Source of the DNA: Humulus lupulus
Lineage: Eukaryota > Streptophyta > Magnoliopsida > Rosales > Cannabaceae
Length of the DNA stretch: 64,000 bases
Assembly (NCBI RefSeq): GCF_963169125.1
Contig: NC_084795.1
Location: 138,857,701 to 138,921,700, forward strand
Direction of reading: 5' to 3'
The notes under the pieces are model-generated. The model was not told the origin of the DNA. It worked only from the letters and a program-made list of their open reading frames with translations, and searched no databases. Numbering within the stretch: position 1 is the first letter of the stretch; every line of letters starts with the position of its first letter. The translations under genes and the position numbers were made by a program. Of the stretch, positions 33,653 through 44,588 are shown in pieces.

Positions 33653-35570
33653 GGGCTTGTTTTTCTTAGGACCATTCTGTCCGCCCTCACCATTTCCCTT
33701 TCGCTTACTTCCTCCGCCTGGTTATTCTAGGGAACGGTTTGAGTCATTGTTACGACGTCTGTTTCTACTCCAGCGGGCTGGTCAGGGATTTGGCTGGTTC
33801 CTACGATCGACACTTGTGCTTCTTCCAAGTTTATCCATATCTGGGCCTTGTTTAGGAATTCATCCACGGTTCTGACACCCTTCCTCTGGATTTATTTCCA
33901 CAGATTGTCCCCAACAAGGATTCCAGTTCTCATAACCATGAGTCTAGAACTTTCGTCTGCGTCTCTAGCTCGGGCTGCAACGTTGGCAAACCTGCTCAGA
34001 TAAGCTTTTAAGGGTTCTCTGGGCTGTTTCTTTACGTTTTCCAGGGAGTCCGCCTTGACGCGAAATGCTTGAGAGGCTCGGAATGCCCTCTTGAAATCAG
34101 TCGAGAAACTTTTCCACGAGTTGATAGAATGTTTCTTATATTGCTAAAACCATTGCCTAGCTGGCCCGATCAGAGTCGAAGGGAATATCAAGCATCTCAG
34201 CTCGGGCCCAATATTATGGGCCATCATCAGGGTGTTGAACATCCCTAAGTGATCCAACAGATCTCCATCCCCATCGAATTTGGATATATGGGGTATCCTG
34301 AAACCTGGCGGGTACGCTGTTGCTGCGATGTTGGGGGAAAAAAGCTCGAGCTCATCCCCTGAGTCATATTCATCTTTTCCCTTTTCTGATAGGAGCCTCT
34401 TCATTAGCTCTTCCATCTGAGCTAACCTTTCGAGGGTTTGGTCTTTGATCCCTTGGTTGTTCTAGGGCTGTTCAACAGCTCCCATCCCATTGTACGCATT
34501 AGGCGGGATACTGTCCCTCCAAGCTTGAGCTTGGTTTGGTGGGACATTCCCGTTGTCACATATTTCGGAAGGACCATCCTCTCGGCGAGCATGACTTTCA
34601 TTTCTGGTCGGATCTCCTCTCTGCGAGTTGAGGCGATCTCGCAGGTCGGTCCACGGGGCGGCTCAAGGGCTTTGTGCTGAACTTAGATTATTTCTTAGAT
34701 CTCCACCAGATCTGCCACTTTGGTGGCTTTTGGTCTAATAACTTCCATTAGAGAAGCTCGAAGCCTGCTGCCGAGGGTGAGGATCTGGGACATTTCCATG
34801 TGCTCGCGGGGGATGAGCAGGAACAGTGGGAGGAAAATTCCTCCTGTTGTTTCTGTATGCAGGAATGTCTCAGGCAGGATGAGGAGGAGATGGATATCTT
34901 ATCGGCGAAGGAGGATGTCTGATCGGTGATGCAATTCTAGTTCCATCAGGTCAGACCAAACTAGCCTGCGTTCTCTCTGCTCCAGTGCCTCTAGCCCTCT
35001 GCGTGGGGGGGCTTGTCGAAGCAGGTTGGCCACACGAGCTCCCCCCAGATCTCCTTCTTGAACCGTCGCGAGCTCTCCTGGGTGCATTCGATGGTGGAGT
35101 CGAACTTGGGGTTGAAGTTTTGACTGACCGGCTAACTCGTTGATGGTCCCTGGGAAAATCATCAAATATAGTTTTCTGGTGATGGTGCGACATTGGCGCA
35201 GAACTCGGGGTTGAGGTTCTAACCGATCGACTGGGCCTGGGCCGACTATCCAGGCGGGTCTTGTGAGTCCTGCTTTGCCTCTTTCCGACGTCAACGTCGG
35301 TCGCAGGAAGGGGTAGCCGGGCCAAGACTTCCTCGATTTTCTTATTCGCTTTGGCTAGATGGCTCATCAACTGCATGTTTTCCATCTCCACCATCGTCAG
35401 GTAACCCGAGTTCGGGTTTGGCGGTAGAGGAGCTGAACTTCCGGTGTCATCATGGCCCATCGGCTGCTTCCCTGATCGTTGCTGAATCTCCAAGTTTTGT
35501 TCATTGGACATAGCGGTATGGTGAGCCTCCTGCCCACCATGCTGATACATTTCATTACCATGCCTTGAAC
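33640..35570 (-). pseudogene. Gypsy B gag (N-terminal and capsid core)
   Basis: The N-terminal part (35580-34951) is polar and S/R/Q-rich, with a helical M-E-N-M-Q-L-M-S-H stretch. The segment 34416-34144 carries P-P-G-F-R-I-P and G-D-L-L-D-H-L-G-M-F, then L-I-G-P-A-R-Q-W-F, the Retrotrans_gag capsid core. Translation continues after a stop as W-K-S-F-S-T-D-F and L-S-R-F-A-N-V-A to about 33900. Several stops and frameshifts are present. The apparent first ATG at 35580 spans the junction with the truncated LTR, so the true start is probably the nearby M-Y-Q-H-G-G. Confidence 0.82.
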
Positions 35571-36139
35571 GAGAGTCCAACCCCTTGCACTACCCAGGAT
35601 CCTGGTATTTATAGGAGAATGATCTCTGGGTAGGTATTGGGGTCATCCCGTGATCTCTTGATCTTTCACATCATTTCTGCGACATTGATGATTAATATCT
35701 AAATTTTACACTAAAGTGCGGTCTAATCAATAGGTAAAAAAGGTAATGGGCCACATGGCCTTAATCAGGCGTGTGGTGTCTGATCACGCACGTCTATATT
35801 GTGTATCTAGGAATTCGGGAATAAAACAGACACGTGATGTCTGTTTTATGCACGTTTATATTGCGTGGTCAACTTTATAAAGACCCTGAGGTACGTCAGA
35901 CCTTTGCGTACCACGAGCTTAACATAATGTTAGCTCATGCCTTTTGATGCCATATTGCACAAAATGGTTCCAGGTGATAGGTTGCTAAGTGTCTCATCAG
36001 CTCGAGCTATTTGTATAGGGGATGGCACCGAATGTCCTCGAATGAGAGGTGAACATGTGGTGCATAGATTACGGCTTTTTATTAGCTCGTTGTACCCGAG
36101 CTGTCTCAATAAGGTACGTGCTGATTTTCAGGGCGTACA
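35571..36139 (-). repeat. Gypsy B 5' LTR, truncated
   Basis: It matches the 3' LTR from its position 24378 to its end, so about 216 bp on the gag side are missing along with the primer binding site. GAGAGTCC joins directly onto gag sequence. It ends GGGCGTACA at 36139, followed by CCTGT. A - strand TATA box lies near 35609-35616. Confidence 0.88.
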
Positions 36140-37153
36140 CCTGTGTTTACCAACTGAAGGCAAATCAAATTTTATGTAGATGATATCTTACTCATTGGAA
36201 ACAATGTTAATAAATTATCAAATGTGAAGAATTGGCTGAGTACTCAATTCCAGATGAAGGATTTGGGTGAAGCAAGTTATGTTCTAGGTATCCATATCAT
36301 CAGGGATAGAAAGAGCAAACTTGTAGCTCTATCTTAAGCAGCTTACATAGATAAAGTGCTTGAACTTTTCTCAATGACAAATTCCAAGAAAGAGCGTCTA
36401 CCGTCCGACCATGGAATTCATCTTTCAAAGAAGCAATCTCCTCAGACTCCTGAAGAGGAAGATGCAATGAGAAAATTTCCTTACGCATCTGTAGTTGGAA
36501 GTCTAATGTAAGCCATGTTGTGTACTAGACCAGATATCTGCTATGCAGTGGGAGTAGTGAGCAGGTATCATTCAAACCCAAGACCAGAACATTGGATAGC
36601 AGTCAAGCATATCCTAGAGTATTTGAGACGGACTAGGGATTATATGTTAGTCTACAAGGGTGGTGTTCTGAACCCTGTAGGCTACACCAATTCAGATTTT
36701 CAGACTAATTTCGATGATAGGAAGTCTACTTTTGGAATGGTGTTTACTCTTGGAGGTGGAGCTGTAATTTGGAGAAGCGTAAAGCAATCTGCAATCTTAG
36801 ATTCCACCATGGAGGCTGAGTACATAGCCACGTCAGAAGCAACTAAGGAAATAGTCTTGCTAAAGAAGTTCCATTCGGATCTTGGTGTTATTCCATAAAT
36901 GGATAAACTGCTTGTGTTGTTTTGTGACAATACAGGAGCGATAGCCAACTCAAAAGAACCTCGAAGTCACAAGAGGAGTAAGCATATAGAAAGGAAGTAT
37001 CACATTATTAGAGAATATGTGGCCAAGGGAGATGTGAAGGTTATGAAGATTGCAACTGAAGACAATCTTGTGGATCTATTTACACAGACACTACCAGAAG
37101 CAACATTTGATAAGCATATCAAGGAAATGGGATTAGTAGAATTAAGGCATTAG
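36140..37153 (+). pseudogene. Copia B reverse transcriptase (C-terminal part) and RNase H
   Basis: It continues the frame broken at 24161: C-V-Y, then F-Y-V-D-D-I-L-L-I-G-N near 36170, with the YVDD box intact. M-K-D-L-G-E-A-S-Y-V-L-G follows near 36254. The RNase H part (36515-37153) has T-R-P-D-I-C-Y, a T-N-S-D-F motif, S-T-M-E-A-E-Y and C-D-N-T-G-A, ending L-V-E-L-R-H and a stop at 37151. Stops near 36335, 36508 and 36896 break it. The three acidic RNase H residues appear present. Confidence 0.9.
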
Positions 37154-37164
37154 TTTCAATTAGT

Positions 37165-37180
37165 GTAAGTGGGAGTTTTT
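37165..37180 (+). other. Copia B polypurine tract region
   Basis: AAGTGGGAG followed by a T run lies immediately before the TGGGG start of the 3' LTR. Copia elements normally have a purine run here. The T run is unusual. Confidence 0.5.
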
Positions 37181-39043
37181 TGGGGTTTTATGCCCTAATT
37201 AAAACCCAAATTCTTTGTAATCTCATTTTATTATCAATAAAAGAATAGAAATCATTTTTTTGACTTTGTCAATCACTTTGCTCAAATGTTTTATTTTCAT
37301 GATTATTTTTTTAATATAAACTTATATTAAATCTCGAGCATATAACTAATCGTATTGATAGTGATGCAATCACAGTGGAATATAAATATGATTATATGTT
37401 CAAAATAAGTTAGTCCTAAGATTAGTCAGTGCACAGGATTTACAGTGACTTGCCAATCTACGATATGATCTACTTACACATTGTAGTGTTATGTTCTTTC
37501 AAGAACATTAGCAAAGTAAATAAGATCGGATGTATTTGTTACATCGGACAGGACCGATATTGACAGTTGATAAGATAAGTAAACATACCGTTATTATCGA
37601 TTCTAGTCATATCATATAGTTGACCATAGGTCAATTCAATCTCAATTTTGAGTGGTTAGTATTCTAACTGATTTTATTATTTGAGTTCTTTGACTTGTTC
37701 GTTACCAGCTTAATCTACGGACTAGCCCATACTTACATCTTGGGAACTTGGTAGTATAATTGAGTGGGAGTGTTAATCATAGATATGAACATCTATAGCT
37801 TCTGATGAAGAAGTGAAACGATGGTTTTCTTTTAGTCTGGTTCAAGGTGTTAAATGATAGAGATCTCATTTCAGTAATTAAATTAGTATACTGAAATATC
37901 ATTTACAAGGAACTAAGGGTTTTAAGGATAAAATACAATGAGGGGTAAAACAGTATTTTAGTCCTATCTCATTGTAGACCGTCTATATAGGATTGAGTGA
38001 CAATTATGGTTGCAACAATGGATAATTAATAGCGTATCTATACTTGTTATAGAGAGTTCTATGAATTCAAGAGTGCAATTCCGAGTCTATAGTGGAGTCA
38101 CGAGGAATTAATAAGTTAGTAAATTTATTTGTTAGATTTATGATAACTTATTGGAGCTTGATTTCATAGGCCCATGGTCCCCATTGTACCTTGGATAAAA
38201 TCATCTAGATAGTCTCAATTAATTGATTTAATTATCAATTAGAATTATCAAAGTTGATCAGGTCAATTTTGGATAGTTTCACAGAGTTATGTAATTTTGA
38301 GAAGAAAAGAGAAATTAGGGAAGATTTATTAATTAAGATAAATCAGTATCTAAATTAATAAATAAGTTTAAATCAAAGTTCAAATTATAAATAATTAATT
38401 TGATAAATGATTTAAATAATTATTTAATTAATTAAATCAATAGAAAATAATACAGGCCTTGATTTTAAGTCCAATGGGCTTATAATCAAATGGGAAATTT
38501 CACAGGCCTAAAGCCCATGATAATTTCGACCTAGGGCTTCAAATTGGCTATTATTTGATTGATTTTTTAATTAAATTAAATGGCCTAATTGAGTCTATAA
38601 AAGGAGTGCATAGAGAGAAGTCATCAGTTTAGATTTATGAGACGACAGATAAGTTTAATCACTGGTTTTCTGATAGGATTTAGATTCTTTCTAAACACAA
38701 GTCCTTTTCTAGGCCTCTTAGTTATATTCTTTTCTTCTCTCTGTATCTATCTTATGTGTTGAGAATTTCCCACACTAGTCTAGGTGATTCTAAGGATACA
38801 TTGGAAGACTGTGAAGATTATAGAAGATCGGTTCAGTTTCTTGATAATACTCTGCGAAAGAAAAGATACAAGGGTTAGAGAAACTGAAGGAATGACTCTT
38901 TCATTCCATTGCGTATACTGTAAGTATTCTTATCATTATTTCTCTTTGAATTCAATTTTAGAAGCATGTTCTAGGTTATCTCATATTAATTTGTTTAATA
39001 TTAGATCTACATGAAAATAAATAAAGGTCCTATATAAGTTTCC
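37181..39043 (+). repeat. Copia B 3' LTR, end truncated
   Basis: It starts TGGGGTTTTATGCCC and matches the 5' LTR throughout, with TATAAAAG at 38596. It ends TATAAGTTTCC without the terminal CAACA and runs straight into Gypsy A RT sequence. Confidence 0.88.
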
Positions 39044-39500
39044 TCTAGCTTCTTTGGACTTGACCAGCATGTCATTGACGTATACCTCCATATTTTTGTC
39101 AATCATGTCTCGGAATATGCCATTCACAAAACGCTAGTAGGTGGCTCCTGCGTTCTTCAAGTCGAATGGCATCACCTTATAACAGTACAATCCCCTATCT
39201 ATCCGGAAGCTGGTATGTTCCTCATCGGGAGGGTGCATACTTATTTGATTATACCAGGAATATGCATCCATGAATGAGAGTATTTCATGTCATGTCGTTG
39301 CATCGACCAGTTGGTCTATTCTGGGTAATGGGAAGCAGTCTTTGGGGCAGGCCTTGTTCAGATCTCTGAAGTCCACACAGGTCCTCCACTTCTCGTTTGG
39401 TTTTGGGACTAGCACGGCGTTTGATACCCAATCAGGGCAGTAGGCCTCCCTTATAAAATAATTTTCCCTGAGCCATTCGACCTACTCCTTCAGAGCTTGA
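39044..39500 (-). pseudogene. Gypsy A unit 2 reverse transcriptase, 5' part
   Basis: On the - strand it shows V-P-K-P-N-x-K-W-R, D-L-N-K-A-C-P-K-D-C-F-P-L-P and R-G-L-Y-C-Y-K-V-M-P-F, so it keeps segments deleted in unit 1. The catalytic box reads Y-V-N-D-M-L, the first Asp changed to Asn. The first 200 bp duplicate 16984-17183. Near 39510 the frame jumps to the protease region, with a deletion of the linker present in unit 1 (4320-4690). Confidence 0.85.
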
Positions 39501-39599
39501 GATCGGTCTTTGTCAAGAAGTCTCCTCCTTCACCCTCTTTGCACCAGGTTACTATCATGATGTTTACGCATGGTCATTTCTTTGTCTTGGCTACTGACG

Positions 39600-39990
39600 C
39601 ATTATTGCATTCTCATGCCTCCCTTTGGTTACCCTGCACGCATCCTTGCCCTGCGCTGGTGGGGAACTTCAAAGATAGATGCAAGATAGATACGGCTGTG
39701 TGTAATGCCATCAGGAGGGGTCTCTCGAGTACCACATTGTAAGCCGATGAGCAATCTACCACCAGGAACTTTGTCATCACAGTCTCGTGCCTGGGGGCAT
39801 CCCCCACTGTGACTGGCAGTTTGATAGTTCCTGCTAGTGCTAGGCATTCTCCCGTGAACCCATATATCACTTGGGAACACAATGTCAAGTCCTTGATCGT
39901 GAGCTTCATCTTCTCAAGGGATGATTTGTAGATTATATCTACTGAGCTTCCTGTATCCACCAAGCATCTCTTCACTCAGGCATTGGCGAT
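39600..39990 (-). pseudogene. Gypsy A unit 2 aspartic protease
   Basis: The open segment 39975-39613 begins K-R-C-L-V-D-T-G-S-S, an intact D-T-G active site, followed by I-Y-K-S-S and A-Y-N-V-V-L-E-R-P-L-L. The G of the usual L-G-R-P motif reads E. Very close to unit 1 (5364-4771). Confidence 0.82.
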
Positions 39991-41592
39991 TTGAATGGTA
40001 AGGACCAGAGGGTCATTATGGGGGTACCTCACGTGTCTGGCGTCATCTTCTATAAAAGTGAGAGTTTCATTTTCATACTTTGGATTCTTTAGAGACCACT
40101 CCTCGACTCCCATACACTGGGAAGACTCCTCTATCTCATGCCTGAGGGTCCTTGCATATCGCTCACGAGCATTTTTACTGTTGCCTGCTATGTGGGGTCC
40201 TCCATATATGGTACCCAGTGTGAAATCTACAGCTGCCGGCTCAAGTGGTGGACTCCTCTATCTTCAGAATTCTGGATTCCTGCTTGGGGTCTCGGTCTTT
40301 CCTCGGTACCTTGAGAGTTTTCCTGATCAAAGAAGAAACTCTATTCACCCTTTAATTGTTTGCACTCGTTTGTGTCGTGCCCATAATCATTATGGAAACA
40401 AAAAAACTTGTTCTTGTCCTTCTTTCCTTCTGAGCGCAAGCGGGGTGGCTTTCGGTACGATACCTCCTGGTATGTTGCCAAGTAAATCTCAGTCCTTGAT
40501 GTTGTCAGGATGGTATAATTGGTGAACCTGAGCTTGCAGGGTTGATGCTTAGATTGTTTGCCGGCGGGTACTGACATAGCTTTCTTCTCTCCACCCTGCC
40601 CGACCCCAAAAGTATTCCTCTTCTTACTGTTGCCCCCACTGCCACCCTGAGGGTTTGCACCATTTTTATTCTCCTTGACAGTGCATCTATTTGAGCTTGC
40701 ACTGCTGGTGGGATAGCTGCTCCTGGTGGGGTCGATATCCCTGGTACCCCCTCCTCCTGAGCACTGGTCCTTCTGTTGATGACCTCCCTCAAATCCTGAG
40801 GTCACGCATCTTTCCCCAGCCTATCGAACACAGTACTTGTGTTATTCATCGGTTCCTTTCCATTCTGAGACTGAGGGTGTAGGGGTAGTAGGTCCACCTT
40901 GCCCTTGTCAATGCGACCCAGCCCCCGAGCCTCTCCTCTTACATGACTTTGAGATTTGGAGCGGCCATTTCCATTCCTATCACGCCTCTCAGATATTTTA
41001 CCCTCATCTCTGGCGTTGTTTCGTCGGTCCCCCTGGGACGGGGCCTTTGGGTTGGTAATACCCCTACTCCTAGATGGAGTGTTATTCTTCTTAGTCATGG
41101 AGGTGGCAGTCTTGAACTGTGCCTCTTCATTCTGGGAAAGTTTTTCTAAGAGTGTTCTTTGGGTCCTACTCCTCCCCTGGGACTCCATGTTACTGTGGTC
41201 TCGCAATCCTGCTGCTTTAGCCTGAGCCTCCTTCACTGCCTGAGCAGCAACTTCAGCGTTAGCTCGGGCTAACTGAGTAGCCGCCTCTAAGGCCACAGCA
41301 GCCTCCTGGTACCTTCGTTCAGCCTCCTGCTCCCGCTGGACCATCCTCTGGACCTGCTCATTGATCTCCCGTCGTTGTCATTCCATAGTCGCCCTCTCAC
41401 GGAAATTTCTGCAGCAAAGGCCTCCTGCCTCGCTAAAAATTGTGCAATCTCCTCCTGGTGAGCATCCTGTGGATCTTCTGGATTAGGTTGATCTCCAACC
41501 TCCACCTGAAGTTCGTTAACGGGGTCTATGGGATCTTGGGTGGTGGAGTCCCTGGGAGCAGTCTTCTTAGTCTGACTGGCTTTTGTAGGCAT
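39991..41592 (-). pseudogene. Gypsy A unit 2 gag-like ORF (capsid core absent)
   Basis: The start at 41592 reads M-P-T-K-A-S-Q-T-K-K, parallel to unit 1. Segment 41344-40802 has the alanine-rich A-A-V-A-L-E-A-A-T-Q-L coiled-coil-like part and the basic R/N/S-rich part; 40805-40341 ends with F-C-F-H-N-D-Y-G-H-D-T-N-E-C, the Tat-type zinc region. Between them the usual capsid core is missing, exactly as in unit 1. The upstream linker to the protease (40300-39990) is frameshifted. Confidence 0.76.
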
Positions 41593-41649
41593 CGTAAAAA
41601 TGACGAAAGTGTGTTTCTTGACCTCGTACTCTTAATGAAAGCACCAAAA

Positions 41650-42612
41650 TGTTGACCTGTGTAATTGGCCAACGGTCGTATGTACAATATACGACACCTT
41701 TTGAACGGAATAAGTAATATAAATGACAGAATACGATTATCTTAAGTAAACACACAGAAATTAATAGTGGTTCAGCCCTATTCTGATGAAAAGTAATAAC
41801 CTAATCCACTTAGTCTTTAGTATTGAGTTACTCGCCAATTACAAGTATGAACTCAGTAATTCACTTCTCATAAGAGTTTTTCCAGTCCAAAAAAGTGAGT
41901 CCGAAAAAAAATTCATTTTTATGAATCCCTACGTCCTTTATTTATAGTACCCAGGAGCTGTTACACGATCAGTTGTACTGGAGATCGTGGTTTGGTACAC
42001 GATCTTTGTGAGTGGAGATACGTGTCCACCTTCCCACGATTATGCGATCGTGGTTCTTCTCTTGTTTCTATAGATCATAGTGGATAATGCACGAAAGAAA
42101 CCTCTGGGAAGTGCTAAGTCTTTGTTGGTATGTCAGACTTAGGTGTTAGGCCCGACGACCAAAGCTTGGGTGTTGGACCTGTGACCTTCTGGGTGCTAGA
42201 CCTATTGATCTTCGGGGTGCTAGGCATGTTGATCTCAGTTTGAACGAGAGTAATTACTTCTCAGTGAAGTGTACTTGGGGGTTTAGGCCGACCACCCTAT
42301 GGAGGAAAGGGTCAGGCCGACCACCCCTAAGGTACTTGAGCATATTAGGCCGACCACCCGGGGTAGGGGTCAGGCCGACCACCCCTAGGGGGTACAGGGC
42401 TTGCTTGGGCCGACCACCCTTAGGGGGTACAGGGCCTGCTTGGGCCAACCACCCCTAGGGGGTATAGGCTTGGTCGATCTTCCTATAGGTCCTGGGCCTA
42501 TCCTTTTTGCCCATCGGTCTTTTCTCAATACTTTGTCATTTTTCCCTGATTTGTGATGTCACGTATCACATTCTTATTCGCCACATCATCCTCGTATTTT
42601 TTAGGGATAACA
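41650..42612 (-). repeat. Gypsy A right LTR (963 bp), uninterrupted
   Basis: It runs from TGTTGACC to GATAACA and is the outer 5' LTR of the composite. The - strand TATA box is at 41938-41946. From about 42285 to 42470 it has five short units with GGCCGACCACCC and CTAGGGGGTA. The primer binding site variant TTTTGGTGC adjoins it at 41649. It is followed by GAAAG. Confidence 0.9.
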
Positions 42613-42617
42613 GAAAG
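42613..42617. repeat. Target site duplication GAAAG, right copy
   Basis: Matches 3671-3675. The next bases ATTATATGCTTG continue the Copia A RNase H frame. Confidence 0.9.
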
Positions 42618-43136
42618 ATTATATGCTTGTATATTCAGGGGGTGAGCTAAACCCTATTGGATGCACTAATTCTAATTTCCACTCAGACAAAGCTAGTCGT
42701 AAATCGACGTCTGGGTCAGTGTTCACTCTTGGTGGAGGAGCTGTAGTTTGGAGAAGTATTAAAAAATCCAGTATTACAGATTCAACCTTGGAGGACGAGT
42801 ATATAGCGCTTGTGAAGGAGCTTAGGAAGTGGTTTGGCTTAGAAAGTTCTACTCTGATCTAGAAGTAATTCAAGATATGGAGAAGCCACTAATCCTGTAC
42901 TGTGACAACAGTGGAGTAGTAACTAACTCTAAGGAACCTAGAATCCACAGGCGAGGAAAACATATAGATAGGAAATACCATCTGGTTAGAGAGATTGTGC
43001 ACCGAGGTGATGTGACTTTTTTTAAAATAGCGTTAGAATAGAACATGGAGGACCCATTTACCAAGACACTTCTTGCAAAGTATTTTATGGGTCATGTACG
43101 CAACATGGGATTAAGGGAGATGCCTCACTTTCTTTG
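42613..43136 (+). pseudogene. Copia A RNase H, C-terminal part
   Basis: It continues from 3675: D-Y-M-L-V-Y-S-G-G, then S-T-S-G-S-V-F-T-L-G-G, T-L-E-D-E-Y and C-D-N-S-G-V-V, with the A of the usual M-E-A-E-Y motif altered. A frameshift lies near 42830 and a stop near 43040. It ends D-P-F-T-K-T-L and M-P-H-F-L with a stop at 43134. Confidence 0.9.
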
Positions 43137-43152
43137 AGGTCATGTAGGATAT

Positions 43153-43480
43153 TGCTAGGATTTATTCCCTAAAAGCATGTAAATACATTTTATTGATTTA
43201 AATAAAAGTAAAATTTTATTATATTTGAATTTTATAAGTATTTTTTGAATAATTTATATGAATATAAAGAAAATTCCATATTCATTTATGAGGATATAAT
43301 CTTGTATTAGTACGAGAGAATTAAGATCATATACAATGAATAAAATAGTCAGTAACATATTAAAGTTAGGAATATTCAATGAATGGTTACTAGTATTCAA
43401 CACCAACACATCACACCTCACAGGAGGGTTTTTCCTATGTTGAGTGTAACTCAGTTCGTTCTCCCAACTATTTTGTCTCT
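43153..43480 (+). repeat. Copia A 3' LTR (partial)
   Basis: TGCTAGGATTTATTCCCTAAAAGC follows the pol stop and resembles starts of copia LTRs. The region is AT-rich. The 3' end cannot be placed because Gypsy D gag sequence takes over between about 43440 and 43520. Confidence 0.6.
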
Positions 43481-43489
43481 AATGTGAGT

Positions 43490-44540
43490 TTAGTTGCTCA
43501 CGCAAGTCAGACTGACGATTAGTGCGAAAACTATGAGCAGAGTTTAGATTATTTTTTAGGTCGGGCTCCTGACACCAAGAGTGAGTGTTGTGAACACTCT
43601 CCAACCTGTCTTCTTGACGAATTTTCGTCCAATAACTATCTTCAGATTAACTCACCATTCAATGATGAGGTCAGTGATTTTGGTTGTTAACGTGGACTTG
43701 AATCCCGGTATCGCGAGACCGAGTGTCATAGGTGACCTCTCTGTGAATAGAGTTTCTTTGGTCATTTTCTCAAAGGGACGTATTACCTCAAGCTCGTGGA
43801 GGTGATGGATGGTGTATTGGTGATGGTGGATGCCTTATTGGGGAGGCGACCTGTCGTCTGTTTAGGCGTGCTACTTGAGGTTGCCCATCATCTACCTTGA
43901 TCTCCCTTTCTAGTGGTGGCCCATCTCCATGACCTTGGTTATTAATAGGGACCTGAACTGGTAAATTTAGAGGAGTCCCATCTCTATTCGTTCGCCTTGA
44001 ATTGGCACTAGCTTATCCAGGTTGATCAGGTTGCTTCTTAGATACATAAGAAGTTTGTTCATTCCTATGAACATGAGCAGGTCACTCATATTTGTGAGTG
44101 TGCGATGATCGATCATTTTAGGGAACTTGTCCTGATGGCACAGTGCTAAGGACATTAGCAGTACGCGATCTATTCCCTTGAGACCAATTTTCCCTCCTTC
44201 CAACATTTGGATCGGTTACAGGAGGCGGTAGTCAAGATAGGATCTCGTCAATACGCCTATTGGTGTGGGTGAGATGACTCCTGAGCTCAACATTCTTCTG
44301 CTCGACGAATCCTACATAATAGGCTGAATGTGAATTTTCAGGGTGGGATTGTGATGATGAACTGTCTGTATCCTGATTGTTTCCAGTCTTTCCCTGTTGT
44401 TGTTTTCTAGGATTCCTGGGCACAAAGGTGCCTTCACCAGTAGGGTTGATCGCTCGAAACTCCCTTTGGTATCCAGGGCTTTCTAACTCTCCTTCACTGC
44501 TGACCTTCGGGTACCACCATGCTTGCATGGAAGGTTTCAA
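43490..44540 (-). pseudogene. Gypsy D gag, N-terminal fragment
   Basis: It starts at 44540 (M-K-P-S-M-Q-A-W-W), just after a leader and LTR. It is polar, with Q-K-N-V-E-L-R-S-H-L and R-R-I-D-E-I-L-S near 44260, parallel to M-Q-L-M-S-H-L in Gypsy B gag. Further on, I-R-H-P-P-S-P-I and D-L-R-E-Q-L-N-S match Gypsy B gag. Stops are frequent. The rest of the element is absent: the fragment runs into the Copia A LTR. Confidence 0.7.
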
Positions 44541-44588
44541 GGATGAAAATTTGTAAGCCTAATTAGCCTCTCAATGAAAGCACCAATT

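Larger units (their letters stand above)
24162..36139 (-). mobile_element. Ty3/gypsy retrotransposon Gypsy B (Tat-like), near full length
   Basis: Twelve kilobases on the - strand: truncated 5' LTR (35571-36139), gag, protease, RT, RNase H, second RNase H, integrase (ending 29297), tandem repeats, an antisense multi-exon ORF (25950-28505, + strand), polypurine tract and 3' LTR (24162-24961). The target duplication is CCTAT (24157-24161) and CCTGT (36140-36144), one mismatch. Removing the element gives E-P-C-V-Y in the Copia B RT. Hand comparison of the shared ~569 bp of LTR gives about 39 differences, so it is not very recent. Domain order and dual RNase H place it in Tat. Confidence 0.92.
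17184..39043 (+). mobile_element. Ty1/copia retrotransposon Copia B, split by Gypsy B
   Basis: Two LTRs (17184-19043 and 37181-39043) flank gag-protease-integrase (21387-23500), the first part of RT (to 24161), the nested Gypsy B (24162-36139), then RT/RNase H (36140-37153). By eye the LTRs differ by several percent, more in the first 350 bp. The right LTR lacks its last five or so bases. No target duplication joins the flanks (ACTAT on the left, TCTAG on the right), and the Gypsy A sequence at 16984-17183 is repeated at 39044-39240. The right junction is therefore not a simple insertion end. Confidence 0.88.
3676..42612 (-). mobile_element. Composite Ty3/gypsy element Gypsy A (Tat-like), tandem dimer with nested insertions
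   Basis: The outer ends are TGTTGAC and GATAACA, flanked by GAAAG. Inside, gag-pol reads on the - strand. A central LTR (6801-10094) has a gag leader on its left and a polypurine tract on its right, so it serves as 5' LTR for unit 1 (3776-6800) and 3' LTR for unit 2 (10095-41649). This LTR-internal-LTR-internal-LTR plan is what unequal recombination between LTRs gives. Unit 1 has lost everything downstream of RT and most of the left LTR. Unit 2 is split by Copia B. The second RNase H domain and the antisense ORF point to the Tat lineage. No integrase domain is present in either unit. Confidence 0.85.
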
